Assembly: GCA_021785435.1 (NCBI GenBank)
Contig: JAJYFE010000014.1
Span: 1 to 43,479, forward strand
Direction of reading: 5' to 3'
Length of the DNA stretch: 43,479 nucleotides
Source of the DNA: Planctomycetota bacterium
Lineage (GTDB): Bacteria > Planctomycetota > Phycisphaerae > WQYP01
Made by a program: the position numbers and the translations under genes. Shown here in pieces: positions 31,730 to 40,487 of this stretch. Within the stretch, counting starts at the first letter, position 1; every line of letters begins with the position of its first letter. A model generated the notes under the pieces. That model was given only the letters and a program-made list of their open reading frames with translations. It made no database searches and was not told the origin of the DNA.

Positions 31730-34700
31730 GTTTCAACGCATGGATTCATCAGCACACGCGCTCGGTGGTGTTCGTGATGGTCGCGCTGGCCCTGGCGGGG
31801 ATCGCGGCGGCGTTTTTCCTGCCCGTTTCACTGTTTCCGCGGGCCAGTTGGCCCAGGGTGGAGGTGACCGTTGGCTCCGGCTCCCAGCCGCCGAAAATCG
31901 TTGCGGTGCGGGTGACCTATCCGGTGGAAAAAGCCATCCGCGCCATTTATGGGGTGCGCCGCGTCACATCGACCACCAGTCGCGGCACCTCGGACATTTA
32001 CGCGGATTTCGGCTGGGGCAGGAACATGGTTCAGTCGCTCGTGCTGGTGCAGTCGGCGGTGAATAATGTGCTGCCCTCGCTGCCCGCCGGCACCAGGGCC
32101 GTGGTGCGCCTGCGCAATCCGGCGAATTACCAGATCATCAGTTACAGCCTGACTTCCACCACCACCTCCCCGTCGCGTCTGCGGCGCATCGCTTTGTACC
32201 AGATCCGCCCGCTTCTGCTGGGCATCCAGGGCGTGGCCAGAGTGGGCGTGGAGGGTGGCCGTACGCGGGAATACCACGTCATCGTCAATCCCGCCCAACT
32301 GGCGGCCTATCACCTTTCGATCACGGACGTAACCCGCGCCGTGGCGGCCAACAACATCTTTAAAACCGTCGGCAAAATGCAGGAGCACGACAAACTCTAC
32401 CTGGTGGTGGTCGATTCGCGGTTTCACAACGCCCGCCAGATCGGGCGCATCGCGATCAAGGCCGGCGCCGGCGATGTGGTGCACTTGCGGGACATCGCCC
32501 GCATCCAGTCGTCCTTCGCCCCGGTCTGGACGCGGGCCACCGCCAACGGTAAACCGGCGGTTCTGATCAACGTTTATCAACAGCCGCAGGGGAACACCGT
32601 CCAAATCATCAGCCAAACCCGGGTGTTGATGCGGAAGATCCAGCACCGGCTGCCCTCGGGAACCACCGTGAACCTTTGGTACAATCAGGGCCAGATCCTG
32701 ATGGAATCGGCGCTCAGCGTCCGGGATGCGCTCATCGTGGGCATGGTGATGGCGGTCGTGGTGCTGCTGGTGTTTCTGCGCAACTGGAAAACCACCTTGA
32801 TGGCGGCCCTGGTGGTTCCCGCGGCGCTGGCCACAACGGTCCTGTTGTTGTATCTGCTCAAGATGAGTTTTAACATTATGACCTTGGGGGGTATGGCCGC
32901 GGCCGTCGGTCTGATCATCGACGACGCGATTGTGATGATCGAACATATTATCCGCCGCGTCGGGGAAGAAGGCGGCGCTTACCGCGATAAAATTATCCGC
33001 GCCAGCATCGAGTTTACTCGCCCGCTGGCCGGTTCCTCCGCTTCCACCACCATCATTTTCGCTCCGCTGGCGTTCTGGTCCGGACTGGTGGGCGAGTTTT
33101 TTAAGGCCCTATCGCTGACCATGGCGGCAGCGCTGTTGATCTCGTTTCTTTTGTCCTGGCTGGTGGTGCCGGTCCTGGCGCTCCGCCTGCTGGGCGCCAA
33201 GGACGCCACCCCCCACCGCCCCGGCTGGATCACGCGGAACATACATGCCGGCTATGAGTGGTTGCTGCGTCGTCTTATCGCCCGGCCGGCGCTGGTGCTC
33301 CTGATTGTTGTGCCGTTGCTGGCGGTCGGTTATGCCGCGTATGAACATGTCGGCAGCGGTTTTATGCCCCAGATGGATGAGGGCGGGTTCAGTCTGCGTT
33401 ACTGGGCGCCAGCCGGCAGCTCGCTGACGGAGACGGATCGTCTGCTCCACCAGGTGGGGCGGATTCTGCGGGCCAACCCGTACGTGGCCAACTATTCCCG
33501 CCGCACCGGTATGCAGCTCGGCGGCAGCCTGACCGAAAAATATTCCGGTGATTATTACGTCCAAATGAAACCTTTTCCCCGCCCGCCCATTGAACGGATC
33601 ATGGCGCGGATCGCCAGGGAAATTCACCGCCATGTGCCCAGTCTTTTCATCGATCCGGAACAGCTCATGCAGGATCAAATCGGCGATCTGACGGCGGTGC
33701 CGCAGCCTATCCGCGTGGAGATATTTTCCGATCACGAAAAGGTATTGAACCGCCAGGCCCGCAAGGTGCTGGCGGCGATTCAGAAGATCCGCGGTGTGAC
33801 GGATGCGCGAAATGGCATCGTGGTGGCGGGTGATTCGCTGTATGTCAAAGTCAAGTCCGTCGCCGCCGCCCGGCGCGGCCTGACCCCCGAACAAATCGCC
33901 CGCTTCATCCATGAATACGTCTACGGAGTCGTGGCCACCAGGCTGCGCCGTGGGCCGCAGATGATCGGGGTGCGGGTCTGGTCGCCCCCGGACCTGCGCC
34001 GAACCGCGACCGAGCTGGGCGATCTGCGGCTTCGTGCGCCCGCTGGCCGCCAATTCGCGTTGAGCGCGGTGGCCAAGGTTCAGATTCGCCCCGGCGAGCA
34101 GGAAATCGATCATATCAATCTTAAACGGATGATCGCGGTGACCGCCCGGATCCATGGCCGGGACATGGGTTCGACCATGGCGGCCGTTAAAAGAGTCCTG
34201 AATCGCCCGGGCCTGTTTCCGCAAGGCGTGTACTACCGGCTCGGCGGGCTGTATCGGCAGCAGCAGGCGGCCTTTCGGGGGTTGGTGCTGGTGCTGCTCG
34301 GCGGCGTGTTGCTGGTGTTCCTGCTGCTTTTATTTTTGTATGAGAGTTTCAGGGCCGCGCTCGCCATGCTGTTCATTCCGCTGCTGACGCTGGCATGCGT
34401 ATTCATTGGATTATGGATCACACATATTCAGCTGAATATTTCGTCCCTGATGGGCATGACCATGGTGGTCGGCATTGTGACGGAGGTGACCATATTCTAC
34501 TATTCCGAGTATTATGACCTGCGCGACCATGAACATGGCGCCCGCCGTCTGATCCAGGCCGGCCAGAACCGCATGCGGCCGATCGCTATGACCACCCTCG
34601 CCGCTATTCTGGCGCTGCTGCCCCTGGCGCTGGTCTTCAGCCCCGGTGCCGCCATGCAGCAGCCATTGGCGGTAGCCATCATCAGCGGGCTGGTGGCGCA

Positions 34701-34776
34701 GATGCCCCTGACGCTGCTGGTGCTGCCGGTGCTCCTGGGATTTCGCCACGAGCCGGCGGGAAAGGTCCGCGTATAG
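31726..34776 (+). CDS. RND efflux pump, inner membrane transporter (AcrB/CusA superfamily)
   Basis: 1016 residues, full length for the family, with 12 TM helices in the usual 1+5, 1+5 pattern. TM1 is RSVVFVMVALALAGIAAAFF. The proton-relay region in TM4 is AAAVGLIIDDAIVMIEHI with Asp399-Asp400, the double-Asp pattern of HAE-1 type drug pumps; CusA-type metal pumps have a single Asp-Ala. The porter-domain phrase GVARVGVEGGRTREYHVIVN and the second-half MGMTMVVGIVTEVTIFYYSE are typical. Nearby NicO-like genes might suggest metals, but the residues favour organic substrates such as drugs, detergents or cell-envelope lipids. Export is driven by the proton gradient. It is the last gene of a three-gene operon with 4-bp overlaps. 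Confidence 0.9.
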   Translation: MSFNAWIHQHTRSVVFVMVALALAGIAAAFFLPVSLFPRASWPRVEVTVGSGSQPPKIVAVRVTYPVEKAIRAIYGVRRVTSTTSRGTSDIYADFGWGRNMVQSLVLVQSAVNNVLPSLPAGTRAVVRLRNPANYQIISYSLTSTTTSPSRLRRIALYQIRPLLLGIQGVARVGVEGGRTREYHVIVNPAQLAAYHLSITDVTRAVAANNIFKTVGKMQEHDKLYLVVVDSRFHNARQIGRIAIKAGAGDVVHLRDIARIQSSFAPVWTRATANGKPAVLINVYQQPQGNTVQIISQTRVLMRKIQHRLPSGTTVNLWYNQGQILMESALSVRDALIVGMVMAVVVLLVFLRNWKTTLMAALVVPAALATTVLLLYLLKMSFNIMTLGGMAAAVGLIIDDAIVMIEHIIRRVGEEGGAYRDKIIRASIEFTRPLAGSSASTTIIFAPLAFWSGLVGEFFKALSLTMAAALLISFLLSWLVVPVLALRLLGAKDATPHRPGWITRNIHAGYEWLLRRLIARPALVLLIVVPLLAVGYAAYEHVGSGFMPQMDEGGFSLRYWAPAGSSLTETDRLLHQVGRILRANPYVANYSRRTGMQLGGSLTEKYSGDYYVQMKPFPRPPIERIMARIAREIHRHVPSLFIDPEQLMQDQIGDLTAVPQPIRVEIFSDHEKVLNRQARKVLAAIQKIRGVTDARNGIVVAGDSLYVKVKSVAAARRGLTPEQIARFIHEYVYGVVATRLRRGPQMIGVRVWSPPDLRRTATELGDLRLRAPAGRQFALSAVAKVQIRPGEQEIDHINLKRMIAVTARIHGRDMGSTMAAVKRVLNRPGLFPQGVYYRLGGLYRQQQAAFRGLVLVLLGGVLLVFLLLLFLYESFRAALAMLFIPLLTLACVFIGLWITHIQLNISSLMGMTMVVGIVTEVTIFYYSEYYDLRDHEHGARRLIQAGQNRMRPIAMTTLAAILALLPLALVFSPGAAMQQPLAVAIISGLVAQMPLTLLVLPVLLGFRHEPAGKVRV

Positions 34777-34862
34777 TGTCCGATAGTGTCAGGCCCGCGC
34801 ACCTGGGGCGTGCCACGAGCGAACCTGTAACGGAACTGCCGGATGGCATAAAATGTTCAGCT

Positions 34863-35861
34863 ATGACGGCGACGTTGCGGATACGATTGGCACGTGAGTT
34901 ACGCTGCGGGGTCTGGGGCGCCGAGGCGGCGGCGCCCGCGGCCAACAATTTCGCCGCCAATCCCAGTCTGGACGACATGGGGCCATTCGTGCGTTTGACG
35001 GCCGTCATGGAAGGACCGGTGGACGGCGTTTCGGGCATGCTCATCAACCTTAAGCACCTCGATCGGACGCTGCGCCGAATGGCGCCGCCGTTGCTTAGGG
35101 AGGCGATCAGCGATCAACCTTCAGCAATCCGCGGCACGGGGATGCGGCCTGAAGGGCAGCGACGCGGCCACGCGGCGAGGCGGACCGGCGGGGATAGCCC
35201 TGACCAAAGGCCAGTGGCCCGTGGCCCAACTTCGGAAACCGGAAACCCGAAACCACCAACGGGAAGCGCCGGTATTAAAAACGGCCATCTTCTGGAGCGT
35301 TTGTTCAACGTGCTGGCTCCCGCCTTGGCCCCGCCCCAGCTAATCTGCCTGCGCTTGGCCGCCAGCCCGTGGTTTTATCAGGAATTACACCGGTCGGAGA
35401 AACCCATGATTCGTCAGAGCCAACGGTTTGAATTTTCCGCCGCCCATCGTTTGTACAGCCCGTATTTAACGGCCCGGCAGAACCAGGAGCTATTCGGCAA
35501 ATGTACCAATCCCAATGGACACGGCCACAATTATGAACTGGAAGTGACCATTGGTGGGCCGATAGATATGGCAACCGGCCGGCTTATTCCGTTGGAAGAC
35601 TTCCAGCGAACGGTTAACGAGCGTGTGATCCAAAGGTTCGATCACAAACATCTGAACCTGGACTGTCCGGAATTTGCGCAGGTGAATCCCACCGTGGAAA
35701 ACATCGCCCGTTTGATCTTTGAACAACTTCGGGATGCTTTTACCGCGCCGCTGAAACTGTGTGCGGTCCGGGTATGGGAAACCCCCAAGACGTGCTGCGA
35801 AGTCACGGCGGATGCCGCCGTCGCAGCGCTTGCGGGCCATGAAAAAGCTGAGGCGATATAA
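34863..35861 (+). CDS. Two-domain 6-pyruvoyl tetrahydropterin synthase/QueD-like protein
   Basis: 332 residues from ATG 34863. A GTG overlapping the pump's stop codon (34776) is possible. The second domain (from residue 182) is complete PTPS/QueD: His195 (FSAAHRL), Cys214 (LFGKCTNPNGHGHNYELEV), His220 and His222, then FDHKHLNLD, PTVENIARLIFEQL and VRVWETPKTCCEV. It should act on 7,8-dihydroneopterin triphosphate in tetrahydropterin or queuosine synthesis. The first domain keeps the fold pattern (NNFAANPSLDDMGPFVRLTA then VMEGPVDGVSGMLINLKHLD) but has no HxH zinc site. A ribosome binding site (GGAG) and ATG at 35406 could start the second domain alone. The linker (residues about 90-138) is encoded by repeat DNA. 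Confidence 0.75.
   Translation: MTATLRIRLARELRCGVWGAEAAAPAANNFAANPSLDDMGPFVRLTAVMEGPVDGVSGMLINLKHLDRTLRRMAPPLLREAISDQPSAIRGTGMRPEGQRRGHAARRTGGDSPDQRPVARGPTSETGNPKPPTGSAGIKNGHLLERLFNVLAPALAPPQLICLRLAASPWFYQELHRSEKPMIRQSQRFEFSAAHRLYSPYLTARQNQELFGKCTNPNGHGHNYELEVTIGGPIDMATGRLIPLEDFQRTVNERVIQRFDHKHLNLDCPEFAQVNPTVENIARLIFEQLRDAFTAPLKLCAVRVWETPKTCCEVTADAAVAALAGHEKAEAI
35132..35276 (+). repeat. Repeat DNA coding for the linker of the PTPS protein
   Basis: The stretch codes for an Arg/Gly/Pro-rich segment unlike PTPS sequence and ends with GGAAACC-type units (about 35236-35262, coding SETGNPKPPTG) like those in the pseudopilin leaders and the membrane protein. It appears to be an in-frame insertion between the two domains. 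Confidence 0.6.
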
Positions 35862-36216
35862 GCATAATCAGGACATCCATATTTTCGGGAAGAGGCTGGC
35901 GTGTAGCGCCATAACCGTTTCCAGGTCCAAACCTGCCCCGGTATCACAATCTGTGTGTTTCTTGGGGCGACGCGAAGATTTTTTTCGTCGCAAGGATTCC
36001 GAGGTTCGGCGGAGCGCTACCCCCCGCAGAGTCCGCCGAAGGTCGCCGTGGGCGACTAAACTATTCCGCCTCCGCGTGGACCGAGGGCTATGAAACGCGC
36101 GGCTCAGCTGCGGCTTGGCCGCGCTGAAGGTTCAGCGGTTGCGGCGACGGTGGTGGTGGAATCGTCGGCTGGAGCCTAAGATTAGGAACTATGATTGGCT
36201 CGATAAAGGATTACGC
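35862..36216. other. Gene-free spacer before the phosphorylase gene
   Basis: Mostly occupied by three-hairpin element copy E (35941-36127). The rest (36128-36216) is leader sequence with the AAAGGA ribosome binding site at the end. An open frame continues upstream of the phosphorylase start into the element but is not thought to be translated. Confidence 0.6.
35941..36127 (+). repeat. Three-hairpin leader element, copy E, with nested GTCGCC module
   Basis: It begins GTATCACAATCTGTGTG. Hairpin 1 is weak (CTTGGGGCGACGCGAAG). Hairpin 2 has CCCCC/GAGGG arms (about 36010-36088). Its tip reads GTCCGCCGA, then a GTCGCCGTGGGCGACTAAAC module (about 36042-36062), then CCGCCTCCGCGTGGACC, so the GGCGGATCC palindrome of copies C and D is split. 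Hairpin 3 is GCGGCTTGGCCGC (36110-36122). It lies 90 bases before the glucan phosphorylase start. Confidence 0.7.
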
Positions 36217-38826
36217 ATGGCGAAGGTTCATGGCTTCAGGGTGGTTCCGTCTATGCCGCCACGGTTGGCGAAGCTGGATGAGCTTAAATCCAATATCTGG
36301 TCGCTTTGGAACAGCGATACCGTCAGTTTATTTCACGATTTGGACCCGGAGCTGTGGGAGCGCACCAACCATAACCCGGTGGCGCTGCTCAATCAGATTA
36401 GTCAGGGAAAGCTGGACGAAAAGGCCCGCCAGGAAGGCTTTATCACCCATTTAAATCTCGCCGCCGCCAAGCTGCAGTATTACCTGCAGCAGCCGGCCCA
36501 GCAACAGACCTGGTTCCTGGATACGTGGTCCAAGGCGCATGCCAGCGCTGGCCATATGCTGATTGCATATTTTTCCGCGGAATTTGGTCTGCATGAAGCG
36601 CTGCCCATTTACTCCGGCGGTTTAGGTGTGTTGGCGGGGGATCACTTGAAAAGCGCCAGCGATCTGGGGCTGCCATTGGTGGCCGTTGGACTGTTGTATC
36701 GGGAGGGATATTTTCATCAGCGGCTCAACGCCGAAGGCTGGCAGGAGGAGCGTAATCCGGCCCTGGACTTTTTCAGCCTGCCTCTGACGCGCGTTCAAGG
36801 CCCCGACGGTCAGCCTTTAACCGTGACCGTGGAATATCCGCAAGGACCGGTTCAGGTGGGTATCTGGAAAGTGCAGGTGGGCCGGGTGGAACTTTACCTG
36901 CTCGACACCGATCTTCCCGAAAATCGGGCCGAAGACCGGGCCATTACCGCCCGCCTCTACGGCGGAGATCAGAATGCGCGGTTGCGGCAGGAAATTTTAC
37001 TGGGCATTGGCGGCGTGCGGGCTTTGCGGGCCTTGAATAAAAATCCCACGGTCTGCCACATGAACGAGGGCCATTCGTCGTTGTTGGCGCTGGAGCGCTG
37101 CCGGTGGCTCATGGAACAAACGCACATTTCCTTTGCCGAGGCCCGCGAAGCGGTCGCAGCCGGCAATGTATTCACCACCCACACGCCGGTGCCGGCGGGA
37201 AATGACGCCTTCCCGCGCGAACTGATGGAAAAGCACCTGGGCAACTATTATCCCCAACTGCAACTGTCCCTGGATGAGTTTCTGGCTCTGGGGCGGGTGC
37301 ATCCCGCGGATCCGCAAGAGCCTTTCGGCATGACCGTGCTGGCCCTGCGCATGGCCTGGCATTGCAACGGCGTCAGTCAACTGCACGGTCGCGAAGCGCG
37401 GAAGATGTGGCGCCAGATCTGGCCGGGAATGTCGCTGCAGGAAATTCCAATTGCGGCCATCACCAACGGTGTGCACACGCCATCCTGGCTGGACAAAGAT
37501 TTCGTCCGGCTCTACGAGGAAACTCTCCACATGCGCTGGCCGGAACAACCGACCGATCGCGGTTTTTGGCAGCACACGGAAAAAATTTCTGACGCCGAGC
37601 TGTGGCGGGTGCACCAGCGTGGCAAAGAGCGGCTGATTCAATTCGTGCGGCAGCGCCTCGGCCTGCAGCTGGCCCACTGCAGCACGGTGGGGCACGGAAG
37701 GCGACGCCCTCCCGAGGTGCTCGATCCGCGGGTGCTCACCCTCGGTTTTGCCCGCCGTTTCGCCACCTATAAACGCGCCACGCTCCTGCTGCGCGATTCC
37801 GAACGGCTCCTACGGCTGCTCAACGATCCGCAGCGGCCGCTGCAGCTTCTTTTCGCCGGCAAGGCCCATCCCCGCGATGATGGCGGCAAACATTTCATCC
37901 AGGAAATCGTTCGTTTTTGTCGCCGGCACGATGTGCGGAACCGCCTGGTGTTCCTGGAAGATTACGACATCAATGTCGCCCGCCACATGGTCCAGGGCGT
38001 CGACGTATGGCTCAACACGCCGCGCCGCCCCATGGAGGCCTCCGGCACCAGTGGGATGAAAGCCGCCATCAATGGGGTGCTGAACCTAAGCGTGTTGGAC
38101 GGCTGGTGGGAAGAGGCTTGCCTGGCCGGCGGGCCGGACGTGGGTTGGGCGGTGGACGGCGATGCACCGCAGGCCAAGGAAGAATACCAGGATGAAATCG
38201 ACAGCCGCGAATTATTTGACCTCCTGGAAAATCAGATCGTCCCCTTGTATTACCAACGGGATGCGGCAGGTCTGCCACGGGAATGGCTGCAGTGGATGAA
38301 AGCCTCCATTCGCAGCATCTGCCCCAAGTTTAACACTAATCGCATGGTCGAAGACTACCTCGCGACGGCGTACCAACCCGCCCACGATGGATTCGCAGCG
38401 CTGGTGAGTCAGAATGCCGCGGCCGCGGCCGCTTTGGCCAAATGGAAGCAGCATCTCCGCCAGCACTGGCCGCAGGTGCGCGTCCGCGATGTTAAATATA
38501 ATGCGGCGGACATCGAAGCCGGCAAAACCCTGCATGTGGAGGCCGTGGTGGAACTGGGGGCGATTGCCAGTGAACACGTGGACGTGCAGTTGTATTTCGG
38601 CCAGTTGAATACCTCCGACGACTTTCCCCCCGGCACCGCGGTGCCGATGAATCACGTCGCGGCACTCGCGGATGGCGCCCATCAATATGTCGGCGAAATC
38701 CCTGCCGCCACCTGCGGCGCACAGGGATTTTTCGTCCGTGTGCTGGGGCATTATCGGGGCTTGGTGCTGAAGGAATGTCCGGACGATGTGCTGCGGCCGG
38801 AGCCGGGGTTAATCCATTGGGGATAA
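36217..38826 (+). CDS. glgP: Alpha-glucan (glycogen) phosphorylase, GT35
   Basis: 869 residues from ATG 36217, 6 bases behind AAAGGA. It releases glucose 1-phosphate from glycogen or maltodextrin in the cytoplasm. It belongs to the archaeal/Thermotoga-like type with an N-terminal DUF3417 region (KLDELKSNIWSLWNSDTVSL). Family blocks include YFSAEFGLHEALPIYSGGLG then VLAGDHLKSASDLG, VCHMNEGHSSLLALE, FTTHTPVPAGNDAF, AITNGVHTPSWL, GFARRFATYKRATLL, FAGKAHPRDDGGK, and the pyridoxal-phosphate site EASGTSGMKAAINGVLNLSV with Lys615. The C-terminal extra region (about residues 745-869) is beta-rich (LHVEAVVELGAIASEHVDVQ, LYFGQL), as in other members of this branch. The gene stands alone, behind copy E of the leader element. 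Confidence 0.93.
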   Translation: MAKVHGFRVVPSMPPRLAKLDELKSNIWSLWNSDTVSLFHDLDPELWERTNHNPVALLNQISQGKLDEKARQEGFITHLNLAAAKLQYYLQQPAQQQTWFLDTWSKAHASAGHMLIAYFSAEFGLHEALPIYSGGLGVLAGDHLKSASDLGLPLVAVGLLYREGYFHQRLNAEGWQEERNPALDFFSLPLTRVQGPDGQPLTVTVEYPQGPVQVGIWKVQVGRVELYLLDTDLPENRAEDRAITARLYGGDQNARLRQEILLGIGGVRALRALNKNPTVCHMNEGHSSLLALERCRWLMEQTHISFAEAREAVAAGNVFTTHTPVPAGNDAFPRELMEKHLGNYYPQLQLSLDEFLALGRVHPADPQEPFGMTVLALRMAWHCNGVSQLHGREARKMWRQIWPGMSLQEIPIAAITNGVHTPSWLDKDFVRLYEETLHMRWPEQPTDRGFWQHTEKISDAELWRVHQRGKERLIQFVRQRLGLQLAHCSTVGHGRRRPPEVLDPRVLTLGFARRFATYKRATLLLRDSERLLRLLNDPQRPLQLLFAGKAHPRDDGGKHFIQEIVRFCRRHDVRNRLVFLEDYDINVARHMVQGVDVWLNTPRRPMEASGTSGMKAAINGVLNLSVLDGWWEEACLAGGPDVGWAVDGDAPQAKEEYQDEIDSRELFDLLENQIVPLYYQRDAAGLPREWLQWMKASIRSICPKFNTNRMVEDYLATAYQPAHDGFAALVSQNAAAAAALAKWKQHLRQHWPQVRVRDVKYNAADIEAGKTLHVEAVVELGAIASEHVDVQLYFGQLNTSDDFPPGTAVPMNHVAALADGAHQYVGEIPAATCGAQGFFVRVLGHYRGLVLKECPDDVLRPEPGLIHWG

Positions 38827-38925
38827 CCGGCCAAAGGGTGAAGGCCCCGTAGCCGGCGATGCCCCTATCGCCGATGCGAATACCGCCGGGTAACGCGGCG
38901 GGGCGCCGTTTTGAGACGTGCGAGG

Positions 38926-40311
38926 ATGCGCCGAATTTGTTTTATTCTCGTGGCCGGCCTGGATGGTCAGCTCGCGAGACAGGCCGGCCGGACGCCGACG
39001 TTAGACAGCTTTCCGTATCGCACGGTGCTGGCGCCGGTTCTGCCCGCGGTCACCTGCACCATGCAGGCTACCCTCACCACCGGCCTGGCGCCGGCGAAAC
39101 ACGGCATCATCGCCAATGGTCTGTATACCCATGATAATCCAGCCCTGCAGCGCCATCTGGACTTGGATAATTTTGCGGATTTTCGACGACAGATCAGCTT
39201 TTGGGAACAGTCCAATGCCCTGCTGGAAGCACCCCGTTTCTGGTCGCCCACGCTGAAAGCGCGGACCCAGGAAGATAGGCTCAACTGCCCTTGCCGCACG
39301 GCCATGCTCTTCTGGCAGCAATCGATGCCCGATGCGGCCGACATTATCTTGACGCCAAAACCGCGGCATACACCCGATGGGCGCACCCTCGCCGCTGGTT
39401 GGAGTCGCCCCGCGGCTCTTTACGCTGAACTCGAGGCGAAGTTGGGATCGTTTCCGCTGTCATCCTATTGGGGTCCCTTGGCAGGACCAGCCGCTTCGCG
39501 CTGGATCCTGGAGGCAGCCCGGCAGGTGTGGCAGAACTATCCCGTCGATTTACAAATGGTGTATGTGCCGCTGCTGGATTACAACCTGCAGCGTTGGGGA
39601 CCGGGGCATCCGGCGCTGGCCCAGGAGGTCCGTGATCTCGACGCGCTGTTGGCGCCGCTGATCACGCAGGTGCGTGCCGCAGGCGCGACGGCTATCGTTG
39701 CTGGCGATTATGCTATGAACGCCGTCACCACCAGCGTCGCGCCGAATATCGCGCTGCGCCAGGCGGGGCTGCTGCGAACCCAGGCGGATCCACAGGGCAA
39801 ACTGCTGATCGATTTCCAAACCAGCACCGCATTGGCCATGGTGGATCATCAGATTGCGCACGTGTATTGCCAGCCCGGTACGGCCGCCGGTGCGATTCAG
39901 GTGCTCGAAAAACTTGACGGCGTCGAGTCAATCTCGCGGTCCGACGCGCAGAAGCGCCAGCTTGGCCTGGACCATCCGCGCAGCGGCACCCTCGTCCTGT
40001 TAAGCCGGCCGGACGCCTGGTTTGTGCACGATTGGTGGCTCGCGGAGGATGAAAAGCCAGCGTGGCAGTTTGGCGTTGATATTCATCGCAAGCCGGGCTA
40101 CGATCCGCGCGAATTGTTTTTCGACGCCGCCCGCCGCGGCATCACGCAGGATCCGTCGTTGGTGAAAGGTTCGCACGGGGTCTGGCCCGCGGCGGTGGAT
40201 GTGAACCATCGGCCGGTGCTGCTAAGCGATGTGCCGGTGCCGATGCACGACAGCGCACTACCCGCCGCAGCCTGCGCTGGCTGGTTAAGGACTTTACTGG
40301 AATTGGCCTAG
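38926..40311 (+). CDS. Type I phosphodiesterase/nucleotide pyrophosphatase-like protein (alkaline phosphatase superfamily)
   Basis: 461 residues from ATG 38926; a TTG at 38911 is an alternative. No signal peptide is evident. It starts CFILVAGLDGQL and has the nucleophile region LPAVTCTMQATLTTGLAPAK followed by HGIIANGLY, matching the PxVTxPxxxxxxTGxxPxxHGIxxNG pattern with Thr as nucleophile. The later metal-binding blocks are VYVPLLDYNLQRWGPGHPAL and IVAGDYAMNAV, where the family usually has LDxxGHxxGP and SDHGM. Two His positions are thus Asn/Gln or Tyr. KGSHG near the C-terminus is normal. Similar YxLPxLDYxLQRxGP forms may define a subfamily that cleaves phosphodiesters with an altered metal site; the substrate is unknown. 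Confidence 0.75.
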   Translation: MRRICFILVAGLDGQLARQAGRTPTLDSFPYRTVLAPVLPAVTCTMQATLTTGLAPAKHGIIANGLYTHDNPALQRHLDLDNFADFRRQISFWEQSNALLEAPRFWSPTLKARTQEDRLNCPCRTAMLFWQQSMPDAADIILTPKPRHTPDGRTLAAGWSRPAALYAELEAKLGSFPLSSYWGPLAGPAASRWILEAARQVWQNYPVDLQMVYVPLLDYNLQRWGPGHPALAQEVRDLDALLAPLITQVRAAGATAIVAGDYAMNAVTTSVAPNIALRQAGLLRTQADPQGKLLIDFQTSTALAMVDHQIAHVYCQPGTAAGAIQVLEKLDGVESISRSDAQKRQLGLDHPRSGTLVLLSRPDAWFVHDWWLAEDEKPAWQFGVDIHRKPGYDPRELFFDAARRGITQDPSLVKGSHGVWPAAVDVNHRPVLLSDVPVPMHDSALPAAACAGWLRTLLELA

Positions 40312-40487
40312 CGATACAGGATTTACAGCGCTTCTCAAGAAGAATGTCTCGGGCGGAGGCTTGAGAACTACCCCCGCTCCGAGATTTATTCCGGCGAACG
40401 ATAACCCCTGGACTTCCGCCTCGGATGGAACTTGTGGAAACCGCCCCCGCGGCGCCAAAATGATTCCGCTTGACGGAGCCGAGCAGG

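Noticed and set aside
31726-34776. Assignment of the RND pump as a CusA heavy-metal exporter because of the nearby NicO-like gene
   Set aside because: TM4 has Asp399-Asp400 as in drug-type pumps, and the adaptor lacks a CusB-like Met-rich metal site.
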